Positions 36,617 through 47,228 of a stretch of DNA of 64,000 nt are shown here, piece by piece; the first letter of the stretch is position 1; each line of letters opens with the position of its first letter. The position numbers and the translations under genes were made by a program. Source of the DNA: Brachypterus glaber (taxonomy: Eukaryota > Arthropoda > Insecta > Coleoptera > Kateretidae); the NCBI GenBank assembly GCA_958510825.1, contig OY294049.1, forward strand, positions 24,938,945-25,002,944, given 5' to 3'. Under the pieces are notes generated by a model. It was not told the origin of the DNA, did not search any database, and saw only the letters and a list, made by a program, of their open reading frames with translations.

Positions 36617-37583
36617 CGTCGGCTTACAAGTAAAAGGCACAAAGTCACGTTTTTGCAAAAATGGGATTTTAATGGCACTGTAATTAATTTTTGATGATGT
36701 ATGTATAGGTAAACCGAACTAACTTCTAGGTGGACTGCCAAGGGAGTTACCCACTATACAAAACGCACCAATTTGATTTTGATTAAAATTTTATCTAGCA
36801 ATAGGCACTAAGTCACTTAGTGCGCTTAGTGCGTTTTACTTGTAGATTATTTCAAATGTTTCTGCACTAAGCGACTTTCTAAAAAGAGTTAATTTATAAA
36901 AATATGATTGCTTGAATCATTTATATGATACAATATCGCGTTATTTATTGTACTGACAAACGAATTCAAATTTTGCTATGTTAAAGTTGATGGAGTAGAG
37001 ACAGAACAGAAATAACAAGAATATAAAAAAAAAACTTAAGTTCGCGGCAAGTTCGGAAAACAGCCCTTAAAATTGCACCGTGAAGTGTTTTATCATTAAT
37101 AATGATTCATTATAATTATTGACTTTAGGAGATGCTTCTTTGCCGGCACAGCCGATGGCCTCTGAAAACTGTCTTAGTTCTGGCATAGTAAGCAATTTCA
37201 TATAATTAATACTAATTAAATATTATTATTAATTTTGGAAACGTTCTTTAATCAATCAAAAAGTCCAAACCCTTCTTTTAAAAATCTAGTTTTTGAAAAT
37301 TTATGTAAATATCTTGTTTTCTACTTTATAGTTATACATTACGTTTAATTAATAGAAGGGTTTTAATTTTAAATAGTTGTTTTTTATATTATTTTATTGA
37401 CTTAGTGCTCTTTACTTGTAAGCCGACGTCGTGGGCCTACAAGTAAAAGGCACTAAGTACATGTCTTTTTTCTAATTTAGTTGAATTAAACTACTTTAAT
37501 TAAAAAACAACAATGAAAGTTAAATTTGGCAATATCTCAAAACCATGTTTTTGGACTTAGTGCTCTTTACTTGTAGGCCAATG
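36617..37583. mobile_element. Composite TIR element (CGTCGGCTTACAAGTAAA), copy 1
   Basis: The left end CGTCGGCTTACAAGTAAAAG is followed by GGCAC. The same end inverted (GCTCTTTACTTGTAAGCCGA) occurs at about 37407-37430. Immediately after it, GGGCCTACAAGTAAAAGGCA begins a second, 150-bp unit closed by CTCTTTACTTGTAGGCC near 37583. So a long and a short unit with the same ends lie back to back. The same arrangement is present at 56322-57567. There is no ORF and the superfamily is unknown. Confidence 0.65.
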
Positions 37584-37789
37584 ATTTTTTACCATGAAAT
37601 ATTAAATTATTTAATATAAATTTAAAATTTTTCGTTAAAATTTAATATAGTTTATTAATTACTTTTATATTTTCCATATACATACATATGTATGTATAAA
37701 AGTATTGAAATACACTTTTTTTTCAATTTTTTTTTTGTTTTTTCTCTTTCCTCGACGTTTTTAAGACTTTTGAGACCATGTTAAAAAAA

Positions 37790-37875
37790 GTCGGTCTGTC
37801 GGTCTGTCGGTCTGTCTGTTACCATGATAACTCGAGTACGATTTGAGCTAGGAACCTTAAATTTGGTATGCAGGT
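37790..37875 (+). repeat. GACA-core motif
   Basis: GTCGGTCTGTCGGTCTGTC is followed by ACCATGATAACTCGAGTACG and then CTTAAATTTGGTATGCAGG. It is one of the clearest copies of the core and stands alone, with no other block of the 7-kb family beside it. Confidence 0.7.
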
Positions 37876-38164
37876 GTATTGGCGTCATAGCTCGGATAAG
37901 TTCGAAGATGGGCAAAATCGAGCCTACCCAGGTGAATTTTCACCACCAATAATCAGGGTTTTCGATTCTAAACAAAAACATAAGAAGTCGTTTTTTTGCT
38001 AGGGCGTATACTTTTTAAGATCTAGCGGTCTAAAGTCTTTAAACAAGCTCACACATGTTTTTTTTGGGTTTTACGGGTATATTTTGGTTTAATCGAGTTT
38101 TTTGCTTATGTTCGTATATATTCGGTTTAGTTAAGGTAAATTTGAGTTTGTGTTATTTTCGCAT

Positions 38165-38541
38165 ACGCAGTACTGCTCAGGCAAACACAAATCTGAGCAG
38201 AAGTGTTAGATAATACATACGAATGGTCAAAAGTGTTCTGGCAAACATATGCGCAGGAGGGTTTGGTAGAATATATTTATGCGCAGAAGTGTTTAATAAT
38301 ACATACAAATCCTCAAAAGTGTTTTGGCAAAGATATACAAACATATCATGCGCAGTAAAGATTGGTGGAACATATTTATGCGCAAACGTGTTTATTAATA
38401 CATACGAATGGACAAAAGTGTTCTGACAAACATATACAAATATATAATTCGCAGCAGGTTGGGTGAAATATATTTATGCGTAGAAATGTTAGATAATACC
38501 TACGAATGCTCAAACGTGTTTTGGCAAACATATATAAATAT
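38165..38541. repeat. 99-bp minisatellite, second locus (left part)
   Basis: About four diverged monomers in the opposite orientation to 6190-6690, with AATAATACATACGAAT, AAAGTGTTCTGGCAAACATA and GGTGGAACATATTTATGCGC. The array is interrupted by a foldback element and continues at 39910-40000. Confidence 0.8.
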
Positions 38542-39909
38542 TAGGGGGCATTTTTTTTCGACTATTTTTTTTATTTTTGGTCCCATCACGAAATTTTGTT
38601 GGAAGTACCCTAAAAAAAATCCCTCAAAATTTTAGCGCTTAATATTAATATTAAGTAGTGGACCAAGGCATATAAAGATTTCCCATTGAAAATACACGTA
38701 AACTTTGATTTTTTTTCTTTAAATTTCTATAGCTTAGCGGCATTTTAAGGCATCGCTTTGACCATAGACAGGTATTTCTCAAAATTGAATGCTCTACAAA
38801 TGTGCCAATTGCGGCATAATCATAACTCGTACTGGTGAGGTAGTTTGGGCCATCAAACCCAATTTTTTCATTAAATTTACGTTTTTCTGTCCTTATCTCG
38901 TAATTGACAAGAGCTACAAAAAATATTCAAATAACAAACTTGTAGGAAATTTAATTTCCTACAAAAATGGTTCCTAGCACTAAATCGCTAACATCAATAC
39001 TTCTTGAGATATTAAATTCTAAAGTTTTTGTTATTTCAAATTATTATCGAGTATCACGTCTAATTATAGAAAATCGTTATTTCATTATACATCACTACGT
39101 TTTTAACTAATTACTTTTTTTTAATGGGAGGGTAAAAAAATATAAAAAATCTAAAATATGTCAGTAATAATTGAAAAAAAAAATGTTGGACATATTTTAA
39201 CTTAAGCAAATATTTTATAAATTACAAAAATTTCTAACCTATCAAACTATCTATGAATGTAACATTTTTTTTTCAATTATTACTGACATATTTTAGATTT
39301 TTTATATTTTTTTACCCTTCCATTAAAAAAAAGTAATTAGTTAAAAACGTAGTGATGTATAATGGACATTAATAACGATTTTTTATAATTTCACGTGATA
39401 CTCGATAATAATTTGGAATAACAAAAACTTTAGAATTTAATATCTCAAGAAATATTGATGTTAGCGATTTAGTGTCAAGAAACATTTTTGTGGGAAATTA
39501 AATTTCCTACAAGTTTGTCGTTTGAATATTTTTTGTAGCTCTTGTCAATTACGAGATAAGGACAGAAAAACGTAAATTTTATGAAAAAATTGGGTTTGGT
39601 GGCCCAAGCTACCTCACCAGTACGAGTTATGATTATGCCACAATGGGCATTTTTGTAGAGCATTCAATTTTGAGAAATACCTGTCTATGGTCGAAGCGAT
39701 GCCATAAAATGTCGCTAAGCTATAGAAATTTAAAGAAAAAAAATCCAAGTTTACGTGTATTTTCAATGGGAAATCTTTAAACGCCTTGGTCCACTACTTA
39801 ATATTAATATTAAGGGCTAAAATTTTGAGAGATTTTTTTTAGGGTACTTCCAACAAAATTTCGTGATGGGACCGAAAATAAAAAAAATAGTCAAAAAAAA
39901 AGCACCCTA
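38542..39909. mobile_element. Foldback element, TAGGG ends, 8-bp target duplication
   Basis: Two arms of roughly 650 bp are inverted around a spacer of about 60 bp near 39195-39255. The ends are TAGGGGGC and GCACCCTA. ATAAATAT flanks both sides (38534-38541 and 39910-39917). Removing the element and one duplicate restores a continuous minisatellite monomer, which confirms the boundaries. ORFs at 38789-38977 (+) and 39475-39663 (-) are the same sequence seen in the two arms. No transposase is present. Confidence 0.88.
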
Positions 39910-40000
39910 ATAAATATACCATGCACAGGAGGGTTAAGTGAAACATATTTATGCGCAGAATAATACATACGAATGCGCGGAAGTGTTCTATATGAAGAGT
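39910..40000. repeat. 99-bp minisatellite, second locus (right part)
   Basis: It continues the array at 38165-38541 after the foldback insertion, with ACCATGCACAGGAGGGTTAA, ACATATTTATGCGCAG and AATACATACGAATGCGCGG. Confidence 0.7.
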
Positions 40001-41090
40001 TGCTAAAGGTAGGAAAAGGTAAACGAAGTGTGGCAAAAAGCGTGGTTTAGTTCATTTCCACTATTCTGCTCATCGAAAATATAAAAGTTTTTAAACGATT
40101 TTACGTTTCAGATATTTCTTATTTTTATTTTAACCTATTTTAATTATGTATACAAAAAAAATTAAAATGTGCCATCTGTAGTTAATTATTTAAACCATTT
40201 TATCTCTTCTATCTAACTAAAAATTTGACATAAACTATTTTTGCACCATAATTTGTGAATAGGTGTTGAAATCTAATAAATTATAATAATAATAATAATA
40301 AGTTGGATCACTTTTTGATCATACATGGCTCAGTTATACTTTATAATGGATTATAGTCGAATCGCAAAATATGTGACACACGAACGTAAACTTTTTCTTC
40401 GGACTCAGGCGTGCAGCTAGCCTTGCTCCTCTCGCACGGAATCCAGAGCATCGTCCTTGTTTCAATATAAATATTTTTAGACGACTAAACCTTTTTGTCT
40501 TTAAAAACGTAAAATTTTACGCTGAAATATAAATTGATTAAAAGCCACTTAATTTAGCTGTGCTTTTTATAAAATAATTAAAATTTCAATATAATGGAAA
40601 AAACACGTTCTAAAACAAATTCATTTAAAAATAAAATCCAATTTAAAAAAAAAATCTTTTACGGGAGAAAATTGAAATTATATATTCCCCTAGGTTATTT
40701 TCTCCAAATTGTACTTTAGATTAGTGAAGTGTAAAAATAAAGTAAGTTAGTTAATAAATATTTGCCTGTAAGGAAAACAATGAAAAACATCAGTTTTTCA
40801 CCCCAGAATGATTTATAGCATAATTAGGTTCACAGTGAGACCGTTGATAAGAAAACCAACTTCATTAATCATATTTTTTCTATTTTTTAAGTAAAAATTA
40901 TCAATGAGAATTAAACTCATACTACTTACTATACTTACTAGTAAAGTTAAACACATAGCTAAAATTGAAATGTTATAATATAGGTTGAATTTTCTTTAAG
41001 CATGACAATTAAGGGTCACTCCAACCAGCAGCAGCTTGCTGCTGCCTTCTAGACGCATCTAAGGGTATGACCAACTTCAGTGAAACATGT
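40001..41090. other. AT-rich sequence without recognised genes
   Basis: Nothing coding is seen. A short perfect palindrome, GCAGCAGCTTGCTGCTGC, lies at about 41030-41050, just left of repeat family 2. Confidence 0.5.
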
Positions 41091-41094
41091 CGTT

Positions 41095-42190
41095 TTAGTC
41101 GGAGAACGGGTGACCATTTTAAATTAATTATTTTCTCCCGGCTGTCCTAACGTACATTAAATTCAGCTGTTTTCAAATTGCTAGGCCCCGGATCCAGTTC
41201 CTTTGGGTGCTAGTAGCTCCAAAAGCTCTACCGAGTCATATACATTACATACAGTGCGTGCATTAAGTCTGGAATCACCCGATTAACTTTTTAGTTACAA
41301 GTAAAACACAAAAACCCTCGGATAGGTCGATTTTTATTTTTAATTTTGCAAATTATGGTGTAATAAAAGTTATTAAAATTTGCACCCCCTTGCACCCTCA
41401 CCCCCCAACTTTTTTTTTCAAATAGCAACCTACCCCTTGTGACACTTCGTTGGAAAGGTAATTTAATAAGCTTTCCAACGGTGTATAATAAAGCCTAATT
41501 TGGTAAAGGGCTAATGATAAAATGCACAATTTAGTTTATAATAAAGACATGTAAAGTATAACTTTAGTTCACTATAAATGTTCAAATTGATGTCCTTCAG
41601 CTCTTTAACAGTGGACAGTAAAAAAACGGGATTAAAATCGATTAAATAGTAAACATAAAATTGGTCAATAAAAAGAAAAAAAATTGCATTTTTCAACAGG
41701 GTATAAAATATTACAATAAGTTTAAAACAACCTTATTTAGATTCTCAGAAAGGTGCCAAGTAGGAAATAGGGCAACAATTACCATATTATGCGTAATATT
41801 TCACACAAACAATGTTTAAATAAAACATGCGTTTTTTCATAGACCCTTTAACAAATTAGGCTTTATCATACACTGTTGGAAAGCTTATTAAATTAGGTTG
41901 CTATTTGAAAAAAAAAGTTGGGGGGTGAGGGTGCAAGGGGATGCCAATTTTGATAACTTTTTTTAAACCAAAATTTGCAGAATTAAAAATATAAATCGAC
42001 TTGTCCGAGGATTTTTGTATTTTACTTGTAACTAAAAAGTTATTCGGGTGATTCCAGACTTAATGCACGCACTGTATACTACACTCAGATTAAGCTATTT
42101 TCATAGTTATACACAATAGTTCTGGGGCCAAGGGGTAAGAACAGTCTTTAAAAAGTGCCTTTGACATATGTGATACTTAATTTTTTAAAT
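41095..42190 (+). repeat. Repeat family 2, copy 2, interrupted by a MITE
   Basis: Left part: CGGAGAACGGGTGACCATTT, TTGCTAGGCCCCGGATCCAG and GGTGCTAGTAGCTCC. Right part after the MITE: CAGATTAAGCTATTTTCATA and AAAAAGTGCCTTTGACATA. The undisrupted copy at 61255-61500 carries these blocks in the same order (AGATTAAGTTATAGAAAATA, AAAAAGTGCCTTTGACATAA), showing the MITE was added later. Confidence 0.65.
41252..42074. mobile_element. Tc1/mariner-like foldback MITE, 823 bp, TA duplication
   Basis: Ends are CAGTGCGTGCATTAAGTCTG on both sides in inverted orientation, flanked by TA at 41250-41251 and 42075-42076. Arms of about 260 bp include AACTTTTTAGTTACAAGTAA and GGAAAGCTTATTAAAT-type sequence. The 290-bp centre has no recognisable protein (the ORF at 41511-41696 is AT-driven). 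Confidence 0.82.
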
Positions 42191-42289
42191 AAATGAGTAT
42201 TTATGAAATGACATTTTTATTAAATAAAAATTCTAGACTTTTTAGTGTTGACATAAATAAAAGTATATTTTTCGGGAACCCCATTTCAC

Positions 42290-42425
42290 CATCTTCTAGC
42301 ATCCACAAGAACCCGGTCCAGCACCTGGCGATTAGGAAATAGCTTAACTTGAATGTACTTTATAAAATACAGCCGGGAGAAAATAATGAAATAAAAATGC
42401 TCACCAGCTCTTAGCCTATTTTCTT
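42290..42425 (-). repeat. Repeat family 2, copy 3
   Basis: The reverse complement reads AAGAGCTGGTGAGCATTTTT, CTCCCGGCTGTATTTTATAA, CTAATCGCCAGGTGCTGGAC. It lies head-on to copy 2 at 41095-42190, so the pair forms a larger inverted arrangement. Confidence 0.6.
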
Positions 42426-42577
42426 TGCAATGGCAACATCATTATGATGTCATCCTAGCACCGGGTATTGTATGGTTATGTTCAAAGAAAGTATGGTTAT
42501 GTTTTAGAGGGTATATTTTACATTAACATTTATTTAATTTATTTTATTCAAGGTATATAATAGTAATTATATACCAA

Positions 42578-42760
42578 GGTAGAGAAGTCATTTTTTATAG
42601 CCTAAATCCCGAGCTGCGTAGGTTATAATAGTCTTCTCTACCGTAGTTTATATATTAGTTTTTTCACTACTAGCACTAATTAAGTATTTCTATTTAAATA
42701 ATAAAATAAATTATTAACAGAAATGATATTTCTTGAAATTTTTCTAAAAATCAAGTAGCC
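42578..42760 (+). repeat. Dispersed repeat shared with 25415-25590
   Basis: It matches in the order described at 25415, and further right shares a weak AAAA-CAAGTAGCC versus AACTAGTAACC segment. Confidence 0.5.
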
Positions 42761-43535
42761 TTGATCACTGACATTTGCTCAAATAAATACTTTGAACTGA
42801 CCTTTAAAAATTTAGTTTTTTTTTATTTTTTTATAACATTTAGCTGATTATTGATTGTATTAATTGGTAATAATTATAATTAATTATATTTAATAAATAA
42901 AAAGTTATTTAAAGCTATTTTCTTGGGTTTAAATAGTAAAAAATACCAAATTTATCTCAAAATAACTTTAACGCTGCAACTTTGATGAGTTTATAAATTA
43001 CTGCAGTAATCTTCTATGGAAGATTCTTTTATCAATTTCTCGGTCAAATATACAGTACGAACTTCGTAAGCCTAAACACCTCCAAGTACTTTACCTTGGC
43101 AAAGGGAATGTTATGAAATGTTATTTTACCATAAAATTTTAATTTTATATATAATTTTTAAACTTCAGAAACAGAAAAACAGAAACATTTTTAACAGTGC
43201 ATGCTAACGTTGTTATGAAAGATTCACGTCACGTAAAGGTGTTTTCGACATTGTGATATACATGTTTCGTTATTCTGCATTATTTCTGTGATTTTACTTG
43301 CATCTCACCAGTGCGTTTAGAAAAACTTAAGCATTGATTTAGAAAATAATACAATTTTGTTGGATGATCGATGGTAGTTACCGTGGATGACTGTGGACAG
43401 ACAGACGCAGAGACACATCATTTGGAAATGATCTTAATGGTTTTGGAGACCTGAAAATGGATATACCCTTCATTTTCTCGATTTCTTTTTTTTTGCACGA
43501 TACCAATAATTACTTACCTGTAAGCCGGGAAGGTA
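42761..43535. other. Sequence without recognised genes
   Basis: A short GACAGACAGACGCAGAGACA run near 43395-43412 resembles the tetranucleotide part of the GACA core but lacks the GATAACTCGAG block. The ORF at 43457-43666 runs into repeat E and has no known domain. Confidence 0.4.
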
Positions 43536-44033
43536 ATAGTAGATTACAGGTCGACTCGGAAAATAGTACTTTTCCGAGACCATTTATAGGTCGAGGAAAA
43601 GTACAATTTTCCGGGAGACCTGTATACTATTTTATTCGCAATTGTTTTTATTTAAAAATAAACTAATAATTTTTTTGAAACCTAGATGTTTGAATTCAAA
43701 TAAAGAAAATAATACTATAATGCTTTGTTTTTTTAGTTCTTTTCATATTTAACACAAATAATTTTTCCTGCATTTCACAAAAGAAGCACAATTATATAAA
43801 ACCGAGGGGCGTTTCACTGACCTATTTTTGTACATGTATTGTAAATAATGTACATTATTTACAATATTGTACGAATAATGTAAATAATGTAAGAAAAATG
43901 TAGTACTGTATGGTATTGTCGAAATAATGTAAATAATGTCTAAAAATGTAGTACTGTATAATACTGTCGAAATAATGTCCGTAATGTAAATAATGTCCAC
44001 TTAATGTAAAGTACTGTAGGGTAATGTACGAGG

Positions 44034-44204
44034 CAGACTGACTTCTTACGGCACGGTCGGAAAAATATTAAAAAGGCCCGTAAACGGCTCAAAACCCATA
44101 AAAAATTGGAAAATCGAGGGCCGGTATAGCCAAAATAGACCAAATGGCCGTGTGAGAGCCCGGTCGACTTTTGACGACCCTACCTTACGGTCAGTCCGCC
44201 ACTG
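44034..44204. mobile_element. hAT-like MITE, 171 bp, 8-bp target duplication
   Basis: The right end inverted reads CAGTGGCGGACTGACCGTAA. The left end reads CAGACTGACTTCTTACGG, as if six bases after CAG were lost. GTACGAGG flanks both sides (44026-44033 and 44205-44212). The CAG start and 8-bp duplication are typical of hAT elements. It sits inside the subterminal repeat of the 4.15-kb element. Confidence 0.82.
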
Positions 44205-44628
44205 GTACGAGGTAATGTAGGATGTTAGGTTAAGATTAACATAAATTTAGCGTAATATGTGTATAAAAATATATTAATAAACAAGCCGTGAAGATATGTA
44301 ATGCTACGCAGTCCATTATATATCATTCACAGTATATTGTATAATTTTCCCAAATTCCTTAAAAAAAATTTAAAACAAAAAAAAAATACTTTTTTTTTAA
44401 TTTTCTTTTGAAAAACGAAAAATAAAATAAAATAAAATTATTAACTTGAAATTTGTAGCACGTAAAATATACTGCTGCCAACAAAATATTACTTTCCCCT
44501 ATAGGCCCCCATATATATTTTTTTGAAAAAAAAATTACCGCTTTTACCCCCGTATCCCAACCCCATTTTTACCTAAAACAATTTCATCCTAAAACTTTGG
44601 ATAACACTACAAATTACAATTTTTTTTT

Positions 44629-45640
44629 TGCCCAACTTTATTTACATGTTTTCTAACATAATTTTTGATGAGGAATCCAAATTCGTCAAGAAAAAAAAAG
44701 TTTTTATAGGGGAAAATTATAGAAATCATATATTTTCGTTTAATATTAGTAAAAATTGGTATCTGTGGGTTTTTAGAGTCCCTAAAAACAAATTTCATAT
44801 TTAAAAGTTTTTTATATTTTTTAAATGATCCGATAATAATTACATCCTGGGGGATTTCGATCTGGCTCAAAATGAATTTATTCTTCTGTCTTGATCCATA
44901 CAACCAATAGGACCACCCATATTTACATTTTTTTAATTAACCTGATAAAATTTGGTACACTGCGACTCGCTAAAACCAAATTTAATATTAAAAAAATCAA
45001 TGTTATCAGGTTAATTAAAAAAATGTAAATATGGGTGGTCCTATGGGTTATATGGATCAAGACAGAATTTAAGAAAGAATAAATTCATTTTGAGCGAGAT
45101 CGAAAACCCCCAAGATGTAATTCATATAGGGTTATTTAAAAAATTTAAAAAACTTTTAAATATAGGGACTCTAAAAACCAACAGATACCAATTTTTACTA
45201 ATATTAAACGAACATATATGATTTCTATAATTTTCCCCTATAAAAACTTTTTTTTTTGCCCAACTTTATTTACATGTTTTCTAACATAATTTTTAATGAG
45301 GAATCCAAATTCGTCAAGAAAAAAAAATGTTTTTATAGGGGAAAATTATAGAAATCATATATTTTCGTTTAATATTAGTAAAAATTGGTATCTGTGGGTT
45401 TTTAGAGTCCCTAGAAACAAATTTTATATTTAAAAGTTTTTTATATTTTTTAAATAACCCGATAAGAATTACATCCTGGGGGATTTCGATCTGGCTCAAA
45501 ATGAATTTATTCTTCTGTCTTGATCCATACAACCAATAGGACCACCCATATTTACATTTTTTTAATTAACCTGATAAAATTTGGTACACTGCGACTCGCT
45601 AAAACCAAATTTAATATTAAAAAAATCTGCCTGCACAAAG
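44629..45640. repeat. 375-bp block in direct-inverted-direct arrangement
   Basis: A block from CCCAACTTTATTTACATG to CTAAAACCAAATTTAATATT occurs at about 44629-44998, is inverted at about 45000-45255, and is repeated directly at about 45256-45627. Reverse ORFs at 44607-44903 and 45314-45532 give the same peptide from the two direct copies (MYGSRQKNKFILSQIEIPQD). The shared frame has no recognised domain. Confidence 0.75.
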
Positions 45641-46499
45641 TCCCAACTTTTATCAGCTAATTAAAAAAATATCAATACTGCTGTCAACAAAATAATACTT
45701 TTCCCTTTAGGCCTAGGTTTATTTAAACCAAAAAACTAAAAAAATATATAATTATATAATATAATATACAACTCGTTTGAGATTATACAAGACAGAGAAA
45801 ACAAAGACAGAACGATTAGAGGCTGACGTGATTGTAGTTGGATGCGATGCGCTGTGTTTTATAAAAAAAACACGTCAGCCTCGATCTTTGTTTTCTCCGT
45901 TTCATATAATTTCAAACGGGCTGGATATTATATTTTTATATAATAAAATATATATTATATTTTTTTTTTGAAAAAAATACCCCATTACATACATACAATA
46001 CATTCCCCATCTGATTTTTCCAAAAACAATCCCAGCCTAGAACTCTGGTTAAGTATGCTTAGCTTGCTAGCAAACTGTGATCAAAATATAAAACGTCAAG
46101 AAGCGTAAAAAAAGCAATACAAGGGTGGAGATAGATTTTTTTAAATATTAAATTCTTTTCTATGAGTCCCAAAATCTCTAGGTGCAAATTTTTATCAATG
46201 GGTCCACTACCTTAAAAGGGGAAGGCAGATTTTTTTAAATATCAAATTCGTTTTCAGCGAGACGAAAAACCCCAGGTTCCAACTCTTCAGGTTACTTAAA
46301 AAAAATCTGTTTTTGTAAATAGTAAACTAAAATATATTATTTCTCTAACTTTCCCCTTATAAAATCTTTGGGTTCGGTTATCTCGGAATCTGAACCAACG
46401 ATTTTTTTTTCAACGGATTTGGATTCAGTATCAAAAAACATGTAAGAAAACATTAAAATAAAGTTCGCATAAAACCCTTGTAAACTAGTGTAATCATAG

Positions 46500-46595
46500 G
46501 TTGAAATTTGAAGTCTTTAGCCCAAAGCGTTCTTGAGTTATCGTGGTCACAAATTTCCCGGACACACAGACCGATAGACCGACTGAGAGATTCTT
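46500..46595 (-). repeat. GACA-core motif
   Basis: Reverse order: GTCGGTCTATCGGTCTGTG, TCCGGGAAATTTGTGACCAC, GATAACTCAAGAACGC and AAAGACTTCAAATTTCAACC. It is closest to the copy at 49098-49185, which is in the opposite orientation. Confidence 0.7.
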
Positions 46596-46829
46596 TTTGA
46601 CGGAAATCATATTTTTTGGATATAAAACGTCCAGGTTTTTGTAGGTTTTATTTATTTTTTTACTAAAAAATGCGATTTTTTGTTTTTTTTTTATTGTGAC
46701 ATTTTATTAATATCATTTAAAATTAGTTTAAAAGTATAATTGACATAAAATAAACCACTTTTCAAAAATTATTTGATTTTTTTTTAAAGAAATTTTAACA
46801 AAATTTCCCATTTTTAAACCTATTTTAAA

Positions 46830-47090
46830 ACCACAAAAATTGCTCCCAAAAAAAAATATATTTGGTTAAATAGAGAATTTTATAAGCTTTAAAATGACAT
46901 ATCACACAAACCCCCTTTCTATTTAAAAAAATATATCCCCCCTTGCCCCCCTGTCACCATTGTGCCATATAAAATATGTACCAAAAAGTTATTTGGGTTG
47001 TTATTTAGGTGTTTTTCAAGTTGATATTTTAATTCGTTTAAAAGTTAATGGAGGGGGCGGACTTTAGACATGCACTGTATAATGTTAAAA
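46830..47090. repeat. Dispersed repeat shared with 5080-5345
   Basis: It matches 5080-5345 through the CCCCTTGCCCCC-rich block to GTTAATGGAGGGGGCGGACT. It is non-coding. Confidence 0.5.
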
Positions 47091-47151
47091 GTTAATGGGT
47101 CCGAGGATCAACGAACAGGTCCGGGGAGCTCAACAAAGATTCCAGGGGACC

Positions 47152-47228
47152 TATTCTTCAAAACCGGGGAGTAGAACGACTGATAGAACGAGTCTGAGGT
47201 TCGTTCTACTCCCCGGTTTTGAAGAATA
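47152..47228. repeat. GC-rich perfect hairpin, 28-bp arms
   Basis: The arm TATTCTTCAAAACCGGGGAG with TAGAACGA is perfectly inverted at 47201-47228 across a 21-base loop. Local GC content is much higher than the rest of the window, and repeated GGGGAG/CCAGGGG phrases surround it. No transcription signals are visible. Confidence 0.8.

Noticed and set aside
38789..39663. Two similar short proteins on opposite strands
   Set aside because: They are the same sequence in the two arms of the foldback at 38542-39909.
43749..44143. Reverse ORFs with Ile/Tyr/Ser repeats
   Set aside because: They are produced by the AATGTA-type subterminal repeat and the MITE inside the 4.15-kb element.
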